Origin: Eubacteriales bacterium
Lineage (GTDB): Bacteria > Bacillota > Clostridia > Lachnospirales > Lachnospiraceae
DNA: 64,000 bases
Reading direction: 5' to 3'
Assembly: GCA_030533405.1 (NCBI GenBank)
Contig: JAUNJF010000003.1
Coordinates: 13,204 to 77,203 of the forward strand
In this document: piece after piece, positions 1 to 6,055 of the stretch
Layout of the letters: every line of letters begins with the position of its first letter
Numbering within the stretch: the stretch's first letter is position 1
Translations under genes and position numbers: made by a program
Notes under the pieces: generated by a model
Database searches by the model: none
The model's input: only the letters and a program-made list of their open reading frames with translations
What the model was told of the DNA's origin: nothing

Positions 1-55
1 CATCTCGTCGGAACACATTCCAGTTATGAAACTTCGTTTCATAAGTGTTCCTCCT
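1..55 (-). repeat. Palindromic small-ORF repeat, copy 1 (cut by window edge)
   Basis: Identical over its visible length to the copy at 93-147. On the minus strand it reads AGGAGG, a 7-nt spacer, then ATG and an open frame (MKRSFITGMCSDEM) that runs off the left edge at position 1. The inner inverted repeat (TTATGAAAC, loop GAA, GTTTCATAA) contains the ATG. The outer repeat GGAACAC/GTGTTCC begins within the Shine-Dalgarno. It lies 19 bp beyond the stop codon of the preceding small ORF, so the two copies are in tandem. Confidence 0.8.
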
Positions 56-74
56 AATAATGTAGCGGCACGAT

Positions 75-134
75 TCATTCCATGAATCCTGCCATCTCGT
101 CGGAACACATTCCAGTTATGAAACTTCGTTTCAT
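75..134 (-). CDS. Tiny ORF in palindromic repeat (19 codons)
   Basis: Reads MKRSFITGMCSDEMAGFME then TGA. AGGAGG lies 7 nt before the ATG and overlaps the TGA stop of the HAD gene just upstream, so translation could be coupled. The ATG sits in a perfect 9-bp hairpin arm with a 3-nt loop, and the ribosome binding site is partly inside a 7-bp outer stem. No domain is recognisable. The second partial copy at 1-42 encodes the same 14 residues, and the copy at 17621-17668 encodes a variant. Whether a peptide is made is unknown; it could be a leader peptide, or a mobile repeat that only happens to carry translation signals. Confidence 0.4.
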   Translation of the reverse strand: MKRSFITGMCSDEMAGFME

Positions 135-147
135 AAGTGTTCCTCCT
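93..147 (-). repeat. Palindromic small-ORF repeat, copy 2
   Basis: A 55-bp unit with outer stem GGAACAC/GTGTTCC (102-108 with 137-143) and inner 9-bp stem (116-124 with 128-136) around a 3-nt loop. Copy 1 (1-55) is the same sequence, and copy 3 (17628-17681) differs at a few bases. On the minus strand it places AGGAGG (142-147) and an ATG (132-134) inside the structure. It follows the HAD gene directly, with that gene's stop overlapping the unit's ribosome binding site. Confidence 0.85.
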
Positions 148-929
148 CACAACACACCTAACCATTCCAGAGCATGATAAATACCATCATCCTCAACATC
201 TGTTGTAACATACTTTGCAAGCTTTTTCACATTTTCATTTCCATTCCCCATTGCAATTGGTGTGTATGCACATTGTAGCATTTGCAAATCATTATTACTG
301 TCTCCTAGCGCAACCGTCTCTTCCATTGGAATCTTTAAATAATTTGCCATATATTCCATTGCACTGGCCTTCGAAAATCCCTTTGGTGCAATTTCAAAAT
401 AACCTTTTTCCCGGTCGATAAAATCTAATAAATGCCCATATTCCTTCTGAAATCCTTCCATCTGCCATGGTTTTGGTGCATAACAGTAGAATTTATCATA
501 ATGTCCGCAAGCCTCTTCATACGTTCCATATCCCAACTCACAAAACCGAAGCACAAAATCACGAAATTCGTCTGTATGAATCCGTTCAAGTGCATTATGA
601 TAATTATTTTCACTTCCTTCTAATACTGCATCAATTTCATATCGCTCTAATCCCTCAATAATATGGCGAGCTGTCACAGCATCAAATGTCTGATGCATCA
701 ACGTTTCATCATGATAAATAATATGCGTTCCACATCCACATAAATAACCATCAAAAGTAACTAACTGCGGCAACCAATCTTTTACAAGCTTATAGCTGCG
801 ACCTGTATTTACCATACAGACATGACCATGTTCTCTTGCAAGCGCGATTGCCTTCTTTGTACTTTCCAACATCGACTGGTCCTTTTCACTAATAATCGTT
901 CCATCTATATCAAAAAAAATCAACTTCAT
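147..929 (-). CDS. Cof-type HAD-superfamily phosphatase
   Basis: A 260-residue cytoplasmic phosphatase of the Cof/IIB HAD subfamily, which dephosphorylates sugar phosphates or other small phosphorylated metabolites. Motif I (FFDIDGTI) is at the N-terminus with the nucleophilic Asp at residue 7. Motif III/IV (VALGDSNNDLQML) lies near residue 210, followed by the typical Cof ending with MGNGNENVKKLAKYVT. The start ATG has AGGAG 9 nt upstream. It follows the AEC transporter gene with a 42-nt gap on the same strand. Its TGA overlaps the ribosome binding site of the tiny repeat ORF downstream. The substrate cannot be told from sequence. Confidence 0.9.
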   Translation of the reverse strand: MKLIFFDIDGTIISEKDQSMLESTKKAIALAREHGHVCMVNTGRSYKLVKDWLPQLVTFDGYLCGCGTHIIYHDETLMHQTFDAVTARHIIEGLERYEIDAVLEGSENNYHNALERIHTDEFRDFVLRFCELGYGTYEEACGHYDKFYCYAPKPWQMEGFQKEYGHLLDFIDREKGYFEIAPKGFSKASAMEYMANYLKIPMEETVALGDSNNDLQMLQCAYTPIAMGNGNENVKKLAKYVTTDVEDDGIYHALEWLGVL

Positions 930-971
930 GCCTTTGGTCTCCTAACAAAAATATGTGTTATTGCAAGCTCC

Positions 972-1886
972 TTAAACTAACAAAAGAATCGCTAACACCA
1001 TAAATCCAATGAGCGAAATCACAGTAGACAACGTCAATACAGATGATAAATATGTCTGCTGTTTCTCGTCCTTTGCAAATACTGAAATAACGAATGGCGG
1101 CGGTAAAATCAACATCACATTCAATGCCTGTAACGTCTCATCCGACAATCCAATCTGTGTAAATAATACCCCTAATCCTACACGTAACACCACCATGATG
1201 ATAATTCGACTAATCAATGCCTGTCCTACCGCTTTCCACGGAATCTTTCCAAACACCAAATCATATCCAATGGTCAACAAAATCACCGCACTTGTCGGCG
1301 CAGAAATAAAATTCGTGCAGGCATCTAATACCTGTTTCACGTTAGCAATATGATATAAACCAGTCAACCCAATCATAACACCGCAGCTGATTGCTATGAT
1401 TGTTGGCGATTTAATCATTTCTAATAACAGATTCTGATTTGATCGCTGTTTCGCTTCCTCTTTTCCAAGCATTATTTTATAAAACGTAAAAACAAACAAT
1501 ACCTGACCTAAATCAAGCTTTGCAAATACAGAAAGATGCTCGGTTCCGTAAAGCATACTGTAAAATGCGTAGCCAAGCATACCTGCTTCAAATCCGGATA
1601 CTAAAAAAGGAATAAAATTACTTCCTCGCATGACATGTGATACAATCTTTCCCACAAACCAGGATACTACACAAACTGCAAACATACAAAGTGTTTGAAA
1701 TAGCGTCATAAAACTATATTCCATTGATGCAAATGCATTGACCAAAACTGCAGATAACGCAATATTTACCACAAACTTCTTCATGGCATCAATTCCTGCA
1801 CGATCAAAGATTTGATATACTCTGCAAATGCTGCCAATTCCCAACATCAGAACAACTGGTAAAACAATTTTTAACACATCAAGCAT
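972..1886 (-). CDS. AEC family permease (auxin efflux carrier type)
   Basis: A 304-residue membrane protein with about ten hydrophobic segments in the two-bundle arrangement of the AEC family (PF03547). Bacterial members export or take up organic acids such as malate or malonate. The family-like features are an N-terminal helix block, a central charged loop (about residues 140-160) and a C-terminal half with NVMLILPPPFVISVFAKD, matching the conserved segment before the last helices. A run of seven G (GGGGGGG) 4 nt before the ATG is the ribosome binding site. It lies between a small membrane-protein gene and the HAD phosphatase on the same strand. Substrate unknown. Confidence 0.85.
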   Translation of the reverse strand: MLDVLKIVLPVVLMLGIGSICRVYQIFDRAGIDAMKKFVVNIALSAVLVNAFASMEYSFMTLFQTLCMFAVCVVSWFVGKIVSHVMRGSNFIPFLVSGFEAGMLGYAFYSMLYGTEHLSVFAKLDLGQVLFVFTFYKIMLGKEEAKQRSNQNLLLEMIKSPTIIAISCGVMIGLTGLYHIANVKQVLDACTNFISAPTSAVILLTIGYDLVFGKIPWKAVGQALISRIIIMVVLRVGLGVLFTQIGLSDETLQALNVMLILPPPFVISVFAKDEKQQTYLSSVLTLSTVISLIGFMVLAILLLV

Positions 1887-1915
1887 TTTACCCCCCCAAA
1901 ATCATCTTTTTTCCA

Positions 1916-2497
1916 TTATAATATCTCCATCAAATATTTTGCAACTTCATTTGCATATACTTCAGGCAAATTCAAGGAATACACTTTCCCATTTCGCATC
2001 AAACAATGCATACGATGCTCTACTACCTGTCCTCGATTCACTGTATCAACGCCTAATTTTAATATATCTATGGTGCGTACCACTGCATATCTTCCATGAC
2101 CACCAATAATACTATAATCCTTTGAAACAAATATACTATCTGTTTTTCCCTTTGGGAAAAAGAATCTACCTGTATCCATCTTCTGTTCAAATGTATAGCG
2201 ATCAATTCCCAAACGACGCAGTTGCTGCTGAATCTTTCTTTTATCCCATTTCGTAATATAACGATACAGCTCCACAACAAATACACTCCAAAATGCTGCA
2301 ATGAGCAATAAATATATGCGATTAATTCCATAAAAAAGATTCATCCATGCATCTTTTTCCGTTCCACCAATCAAAGGAAACAACAAAAGCGAAAGAACAG
2401 CTATAATCCCCATTGTCATAACCGCTCTTTTTCTCATGATTCGGTACGCTAAATAAATATCGCCCTGATTATAATTTGTATACATCATTTGTTCCAT
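1916..2497 (-). CDS. Small membrane protein of unknown function (YcxB-like)
   Basis: 193 residues: a short polar N-terminus, two hydrophobic segments (about 27-45 and 55-75), and then a soluble domain of about 110 residues ending in a Leu-rich tail. The soluble part (YTFEQKMDTGRFFFPKG...) resembles the C-terminal domain of YcxB-like proteins, in which a conserved module follows a two-helix hairpin; this is a weak recognition from pattern only. GGAG lies about 9 nt before ATG. It starts 3 nt after the stop of the 2501-3409 gene, so the two are probably translated together. Confidence 0.6.
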   Translation of the reverse strand: MEQMMYTNYNQGDIYLAYRIMRKRAVMTMGIIAVLSLLLFPLIGGTEKDAWMNLFYGINRIYLLLIAAFWSVFVVELYRYITKWDKRKIQQQLRRLGIDRYTFEQKMDTGRFFFPKGKTDSIFVSKDYSIIGGHGRYAVVRTIDILKLGVDTVNRGQVVEHRMHCLMRNGKVYSLNLPEVYANEVAKYLMEIL

Positions 2498-2500
2498 ATT

Positions 2501-3409
2501 CTATTTCTCCCCTCTTACCTTTTGCGAATTCATACGTGCCAATTCCATTTTTGAAACAACCCTTGTTTGCTCCGTATTTTGCAAAGAGTCATTTTTAGTA
2601 TCCTGCACAGGTCGCACAGTTTCCTCTCTTTGCGTAGGTTCTGCAAATCGCAATGTTTCCTCATTCTGCATATTTTCTGCAAATTGCAATGTTTCCTCAC
2701 GTTCCAACTCTAAATTGGTTGCATCATAAATCACACGTCCAATATACTGTTCTGAACCAAGCGATCTCTTAGCGATTTCTTTTTTTCGAGCGATTGGAAA
2801 TACAACAAACATGATAATAATTCCTGCAACTGCCAGAATGATACACAATACAAACATGAAACCATTGCTATCATCATGCAATTCAATATAATACGGAACC
2901 ACATATTCCTCCATGTTACTTCCTGATGCAGTATCTCCAAATTCTTCCTCTAAAACATTTCGCATTCGCTTGTCACATTTTTTTATGTAGCCTTCAAATT
3001 GTCCAATCGACTGTGGTTGGGCTTCTCCAGATTCATAATAGGTATATGTTTCTTCTTTTAACTGTTCAAATCGTTCAAAATCATTTTTTCCAACATCGAT
3101 TCCGATATATTTTCCTTCAGCCTCATATGGAATCAAATAAATTCGTTTTCGGGAATAATCCTGATCGATTCCATTCTGTTTCATAACAGATTCCCAATAA
3201 TAGCCAATTGTTTGTGATACATCTACCTTTACATGTGCGCCAACCTTAAACTGAGTCATTGCATTTAAGTCAACTGCAGGTTTTGATGAGGAAATAATAT
3301 CTCCAATTCCACCAAATATAAAGAAAAGCGCAGCCAAAAAAAATCCCAAACCTGTATATATATATCGACTACACTCGTAATTCTCTAGTTCTTCCCACTT
3401 TTCTCTCAC
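2501..3409 (-). CDS. Two-helix membrane protein with C-terminal peptide repeats
   Basis: 302 residues, not recognised as a named family. A GTG start is preceded by AAGGAG with a 7-nt spacer. One membrane helix lies near residues 20-40 and a second near 185-205. The roughly 140 residues between them are acidic and probably extracytoplasmic. The cytoplasmic tail has three consecutive 12-residue units beginning EET (EETLQFAE, EETLRFAE, EETVRPVQ), followed by a polar, Gln/Asn-rich end. The layout, a sensor-like outer loop and a charged repeat tail, suggests a scaffold or envelope protein, but no function is supported. It is tightly linked to the next gene. Confidence 0.6.
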   Translation of the reverse strand: MREKWEELENYECSRYIYTGLGFFLAALFFIFGGIGDIISSSKPAVDLNAMTQFKVGAHVKVDVSQTIGYYWESVMKQNGIDQDYSRKRIYLIPYEAEGKYIGIDVGKNDFERFEQLKEETYTYYESGEAQPQSIGQFEGYIKKCDKRMRNVLEEEFGDTASGSNMEEYVVPYYIELHDDSNGFMFVLCIILAVAGIIIMFVVFPIARKKEIAKRSLGSEQYIGRVIYDATNLELEREETLQFAENMQNEETLRFAEPTQREETVRPVQDTKNDSLQNTEQTRVVSKMELARMNSQKVRGEK

Positions 3410-3495
3410 TGTAATTCTCCTTTTATTTTGTCCTCTATAAATATACCTTTTGTAAATGAAAGCTTTTCTGCAAAGGATGTCTTATCCTTCCGTAT

Positions 3496-3954
3496 TTATC
3501 TTTGTTTCTTTATTTTTTCACCCAAACCTAAAGTCAACACTAGTCCTATTATTCCCATCATAAATGGATAGAAATAATCACTTCCATCAACATAAGGAGC
3601 CGAATTATCATACGCCTTTGATGGATCATTTGGATTGTAATAAACTGTAACTGTTGCACCAATAATAGAATTATTTTTTGATGCATGTCTTGATGTAATC
3701 TGATATTTGTGATTGTCTACTTCATACTCAATCACATCATAATATACAGAATATGAATATCTTCTGTTTGATCCATGTTGCAACTTTGTACCATAAGCCG
3801 AATCAATAACCCTTCCTTCTGTTTCCATCGTACACTTTTCTGGCGTTAATCCTATTATTTCTAAGTCACTCTTTACAGTACCTGCAGCTGAAATAAGCGC
3901 AAAACATAGCAGAATTATACCTATTATTCTTGTAGGCTCTTTAAAAATTATCAT
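3496..3954 (-). CDS. DUF3592-domain membrane protein
   Basis: 152 residues with an N-terminal hydrophobic helix (about 8-28), an extracytoplasmic beta-rich domain, and a C-terminal helix (about 125-145) before a KKQR tail. The segment YDVIEYEVDNHKYQI followed by GATVTVYYNPNDPSKAY matches the usual DUF3592 pattern, in which a YxYxV.G strand precedes a VxVxYNPxxP motif. The ATG has AAAGGG 6 nt upstream. DUF3592 proteins have no established activity. It heads a run of three small membrane-protein genes on this strand, with an 86-nt gap before the next. Confidence 0.75.
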   Translation of the reverse strand: MIIFKEPTRIIGIILLCFALISAAGTVKSDLEIIGLTPEKCTMETEGRVIDSAYGTKLQHGSNRRYSYSVYYDVIEYEVDNHKYQITSRHASKNNSIIGATVTVYYNPNDPSKAYDNSAPYVDGSDYFYPFMMGIIGLVLTLGLGEKIKKQR

Positions 3955-4016
3955 CTTTATCCCTTTCTCTCCTTAATTTTTTTAACAAACAAATCTTCAA
4001 AACAAATAATAGATTT

Positions 4017-4082
4017 TTAATACTTCACAAGTTGCTCTTTTTCTTCTATATCTAATAATTCACCTTTTTGTTCTATTTTCAT
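4017..4082 (-). CDS. Possible 21-residue ORF or gene remnant
   Basis: Reads ATG then a highly charged, helix-prone peptide (MKIEQKGELLDIEEKEQLVKY) and a stop. AAGGAG lies 12 nt upstream, which is rather far. The same frame stays open upstream into the GC-rich repeat, so it could be the tail of a lost longer gene. Amino-acid composition fits a coiled-coil end. No family is recognised. Confidence 0.2.
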   Translation of the reverse strand: MKIEQKGELLDIEEKEQLVKY

Positions 4083-4108
4083 ATTATTAATTTGCTCCTT
4101 GATATCAC

Positions 4109-4210
4109 CTGCGGATGATGGGGTGAGGTAGTTTCAGAAAAAAGGTTCTGTGAACCTTTTTCCCACCGAACCGACCGACGAGGCCATTTATGGCGAGGAG
4201 ACCTTGAACC
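4109..4210 (-). repeat. GC-rich repeat beside tRNA-Leu, copy A
   Basis: About 100 bp, much richer in G+C than its surroundings. It shares with copy B (4221-4297) the blocks CTGCGGATGATGGGG, CCGACCGA and AGACCTTGAACCA in the same order. Between them is a hairpin with stem GGTTC/GAACC and loop TGT (4144-4156). In copy B the same place has GGTCC/GGACC with the same TGT loop, a compensated base-pair change. The first block resembles the acceptor-end sequence of the adjacent tRNA gene (TGCGGAAGATGGG). Confidence 0.7.
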
Positions 4211-4220
4211 AACTCGGAAT

Positions 4221-4297
4221 CTGCGGATGATGGGGCGAGTGTGGTCCTGTGGACCACATGGTACGAGCCGACCGAGCCGGAGGCGAGACCTTGAACC
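4221..4297 (-). repeat. GC-rich repeat beside tRNA-Leu, copy B
   Basis: Second copy of the unit described for 4109-4210, with a 7-bp hairpin GTGGTCC/GGACCAC around a TGT loop (4241-4257). A further hairpin, CCTTGAACC/GGTTCAAGG, closes the copy at 4289-4309. The stretch can be read as an open frame on the minus strand (LVQGL...VHRT...) but it has no ribosome binding site and the frame breaks between the copies, so I treat it as non-coding. Confidence 0.7.
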
Positions 4298-4325
4298 ATG
4301 GGTTCAAGGAGCCTTCGGCAAGGTC

Positions 4326-4362
4326 AAAAAAATAACTAGGCTTATCAGCCTAGCTATTTTTT
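4326..4362 (-). terminator. Intrinsic terminator after tRNA-Leu
   Basis: Near-perfect stem (AAAATAGCTAGGC with GCCTAGTTATTTT, loop TGATAA) followed by a T run on the minus strand, 5 nt past the tRNA 3' end. The flanking A run on the other side makes it potentially bidirectional. Confidence 0.85.
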
Positions 4363-4367
4363 CACAC

Positions 4368-4451
4368 TGCGGAAGATGGGACTTGAACCCACACGCTATT
4401 GCTAGCACCAGATCCTTAGTCTGGCCTGTCTGCCAATTCCAGCACTTCCGC
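4368..4451 (-). tRNA. tRNA-Leu (anticodon AAG)
   Basis: An 84-nt class II tRNA. It has a GCGGAAG/CTTCCGC acceptor stem with discriminator A, a D-loop with AATTGGCAGAC, and a 5-bp anticodon stem CCAGA/TCTGG around the loop CTAAGGA, which gives anticodon AAG. A long variable arm (TGCTAGCAATAGCGTG) and a GGTTCAAGTCC T-loop follow. CCA is not encoded. A34 would be expected to be deaminated to inosine to read CUU/CUC/CUA. Most bacteria have A34 only in tRNA-Arg(ACG), although tRNA-Leu(AAG) is known in some Firmicutes. It has its own promoter and terminator. Confidence 0.95.
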
Positions 4452-4475
4452 ATATTCATTTTTAACACCTCAAAC

Positions 4476-4504
4476 ATGATACTACATTCTGAGTATAAAT
4501 GCAA
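4476..4504 (-). promoter_or_regulatory. Sigma-A type promoter of tRNA-Leu
   Basis: Minus strand: -35 TTGCAT (4499-4504), 17-bp spacer, -10 TATCAT (4476-4481). The predicted transcription start is about 15-20 nt before the tRNA 5' end. Confidence 0.55.
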
Positions 4505-4540
4505 TAGCAAATTGCACTTTTTTTCATTTTTTTGAGAACT

Positions 4541-4574
4541 GGTTGGATGCAGGTGCCAAAGACACCTGCCAACC
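4541..4574. repeat. Stable hairpin after rplT without a T run
   Basis: Stem GGTTGG/CCAACC continued by GCAGGTG/CACCTGC around a short loop, with a small bulge. In the direction of the rplT transcript it is followed by AGTTCTC and an A run, not T, so it does not look like an intrinsic terminator. It could act in RNA processing or 3'-end stability. Confidence 0.5.
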
Positions 4575-4620
4575 GATCTCCCTCATCTATATCGAATCAT
4601 GATATAAATACAACTTTAAA

Positions 4621-4977
4621 TTAAGCTAATTTTGCCTTTGCAACTTCTACAAGTTTTGCAAATCCTTCAGCATCAGATACTGCTAACTCAGCAAGCATCT
4701 TACGGTTCATATCAACACCTGCAAGCTTAAGTCCATACATGAACTTGCTGTATGATAAACCATTCATTCTAGCTGCTGCATTGATACGAGCGATCCAAAG
4801 ACGTCTAAACTGTCTCTTTCTCTGCTTACGTCCAGCATATGAAGAAGTAAGTGCTCTCATAACTGACTGCTTTGCAACTCTGTACTGCTTAGATCTTGCT
4901 CCTCTATAACCCTTTGCGAGCTTTAATGTTCTGTTATGTCTTTTCTTAGCGCCTACGCCGCCTTTAACTCTTGCCAT
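4621..4977 (-). CDS. rplT: Ribosomal protein bL20
   Basis: 118 residues, the normal length for bL20, a 23S rRNA-binding protein needed early in 50S assembly. The N-terminus [33 protein letters not shown] is the conserved basic extension, followed by the RKR-rich globular part ending VAKAKLA. It is the third gene of infC-rpmI-rplT. In Firmicutes, free L20 represses this operon through the leader RNA, which is present at 5874-6005. Confidence 0.98.
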   Translation of the reverse strand: MARVKGGVGAKKRHNRTLKLAKGYRGARSKQYRVAKQSVMRALTSSYAGRKQRKRQFRRLWIARINAAARMNGLSYSKFMYGLKLAGVDMNRKMLAELAVSDAEGFAKLVEVAKAKLA

Positions 4978-5018
4978 TTTTATTTCCTCCTAATTCATGT
5001 ACCAAATATCGTTGCTTC

Positions 5019-5216
5019 TTAGAGATATGGTAAAATCTTCTTCATTACTTTCTCGTTTGTCTTATCCATCATTGTCTGCTTACGAAGATCTCTCTTATGC
5101 TTTGTTGACTTCTTTGTTAAGATATGACGCTTGTAAGCTTTATTTCTCTTTAACTTACCAGTTCCTGTCTTTGTGAAACGCTTTGCAGCTGCTCTGTTTG
5201 TCTTTAATTTTGGCAT
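5019..5216 (-). CDS. rpmI: Ribosomal protein bL35
   Basis: 65 residues from [31 protein letters not shown], the canonical bL35 start. A longer open frame exists upstream, but AGGAGG lies just before this ATG and the family always begins MPK. bL35 is a small basic 50S subunit protein. It sits between infC (96-nt gap) and rplT (41-nt gap), the usual operon order. Confidence 0.97.
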   Translation of the reverse strand: MPKLKTNRAAAKRFTKTGTGKLKRNKAYKRHILTKKSTKHKRDLRKQTMMDKTNEKVMKKILPYL

Positions 5217-5312
5217 TTTATTTTCCTCCTTAAATGTTGTTAACACTTATCATATATAATCAGAACTTTTTCCAATCTTCATAATGTATCGGATTAAGTT
5301 TCCGTATATAAG

Positions 5313-5819
5313 CTATTTCTTCTCAGTTAAAATCATGATCATGCTTCTACCTTCAAACTTTGCAGGTTTATCAACTGAAGCGACATCTGCAAGTTGTTCA
5401 GCAAAATCATCTAAAATAACCTTACTCTGGTTCACATGGGCAAGCTCTCTACCACGGAATCTCAAAGTAACCTTTACCTTATCTCCCTTTGCCAAGAACT
5501 TTCTTGCCTGATTCACCTTTGTATTCAAATCATTCGTATCAATATTTGGTGATAAACGCACCTCTTTGATATCGATTGTCTTCTGTTTCTTCTTTGCTTC
5601 TTTTTCTTTTCTGGCAAGCTCGTAACGATACTTTCCGTAATCAATAATCTTACATACCGGTGGTTTCGCATTTGGAGCAATCTTTACAAGATCAAGCTCT
5701 GCCTCTTTTGCCAACTTCATAGCATCCTTTGCGGACATGATTCCTAACTGTTCGCCCTCTGTACCAATCAAACGAACTTCCTTATCACGAATCTGCTCAT
5801 TAATCATTAACTCAGCTAT
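5313..5819 (-). CDS. infC: Translation initiation factor IF-3 with probable AUA start
   Basis: About 169 residues. The N-domain begins ...AELMINEQIRDKEVRLIGTEGEQLG and the C-domain holds KTIDIKEVRLSPNIDTNDL and VTLRFRGRELAH. IF-3 binds 30S subunits and rejects non-canonical start codons. The best ribosome binding site (GGAGG, 5829-5833) is 9 nt before an ATA codon (5817-5819), while the nearest in-frame ATG is 21 nt away from it. A rare start allows IF-3 to limit its own synthesis, as with AUU in E. coli. If ATG is used instead, the protein starts MINEQ at 5807. First gene of the operon, behind the L20 leader. Confidence 0.95.
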   Translation of the reverse strand: MAELMINEQIRDKEVRLIGTEGEQLGIMSAKDAMKLAKEAELDLVKIAPNAKPPVCKIIDYGKYRYELARKEKEAKKKQKTIDIKEVRLSPNIDTNDLNTKVNQARKFLAKGDKVKVTLRFRGRELAHVNQSKVILDDFAEQLADVASVDKPAKFEGRSMIMILTEKK

Positions 5820-5873
5820 GGCTTTGTACCTCCATCTCAAAATGTTGTTCTATTCTCCATACTACAACTTCCA

Positions 5874-6005
5874 CAAAAAAAGTGGATAGCATACCTATCC
5901 ACTTCTATTAGAAACACCTACTGTGTTATTCCTCTAATATTAACCCGAGTCGCCCCATGCGCTAAGGTGAGAGTGGATACTCTGCTTTGTTGTCTGTCTC
6001 ACGAC
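5874..6005 (-). ncRNA. Ribosomal L20 leader (attenuator)
   Basis: Structured leader between the promoter at 6012-6040 and infC. It contains CTCACCTTAGCGCATG and GGCGACTCGGGTTAATATT, the blocks typical of the Firmicutes infC-rpmI-rplT leader that binds L20. It ends in an intrinsic terminator (AGTGGATAG, loop GTATG, CTATCCACT, then seven T, at 5874-5904). By analogy with B. subtilis, excess L20 stabilises the terminator form. Confidence 0.85.
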
Positions 6006-6011
6006 TTAGAT

Positions 6012-6040
6012 ATATTACCACAACCATTTATCCAAGTCAA
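6012..6040 (-). promoter_or_regulatory. Sigma-A type promoter of infC operon
   Basis: Minus strand: -35 TTGACT (6035-6040), 17-bp spacer, -10 TAATAT (6012-6017), placing the start of transcription at the beginning of the L20 leader. Confidence 0.75.
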
Positions 6041-6055
6041 CTACTTTTTTCTTTT

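Noticed and set aside
1..147. Start of a CRISPR array
   Set aside because: Only two tandem units at this site, spaced by a short sequence, with an internal ORF; the third copy is 17 kb away and there are no cas genes.
4105..4299. 64-codon frame in the GC-rich repeats (LVQGL...VHRT)
   Set aside because: No ribosome binding site, the frame differs between the two repeat copies, and the hairpins explain the conservation better.
4227..4535. 102-codon plus-strand frame covering the tRNA
   Set aside because: It runs across the GC-rich repeat, a terminator and the tRNA-Leu gene, so it cannot be a real protein gene.
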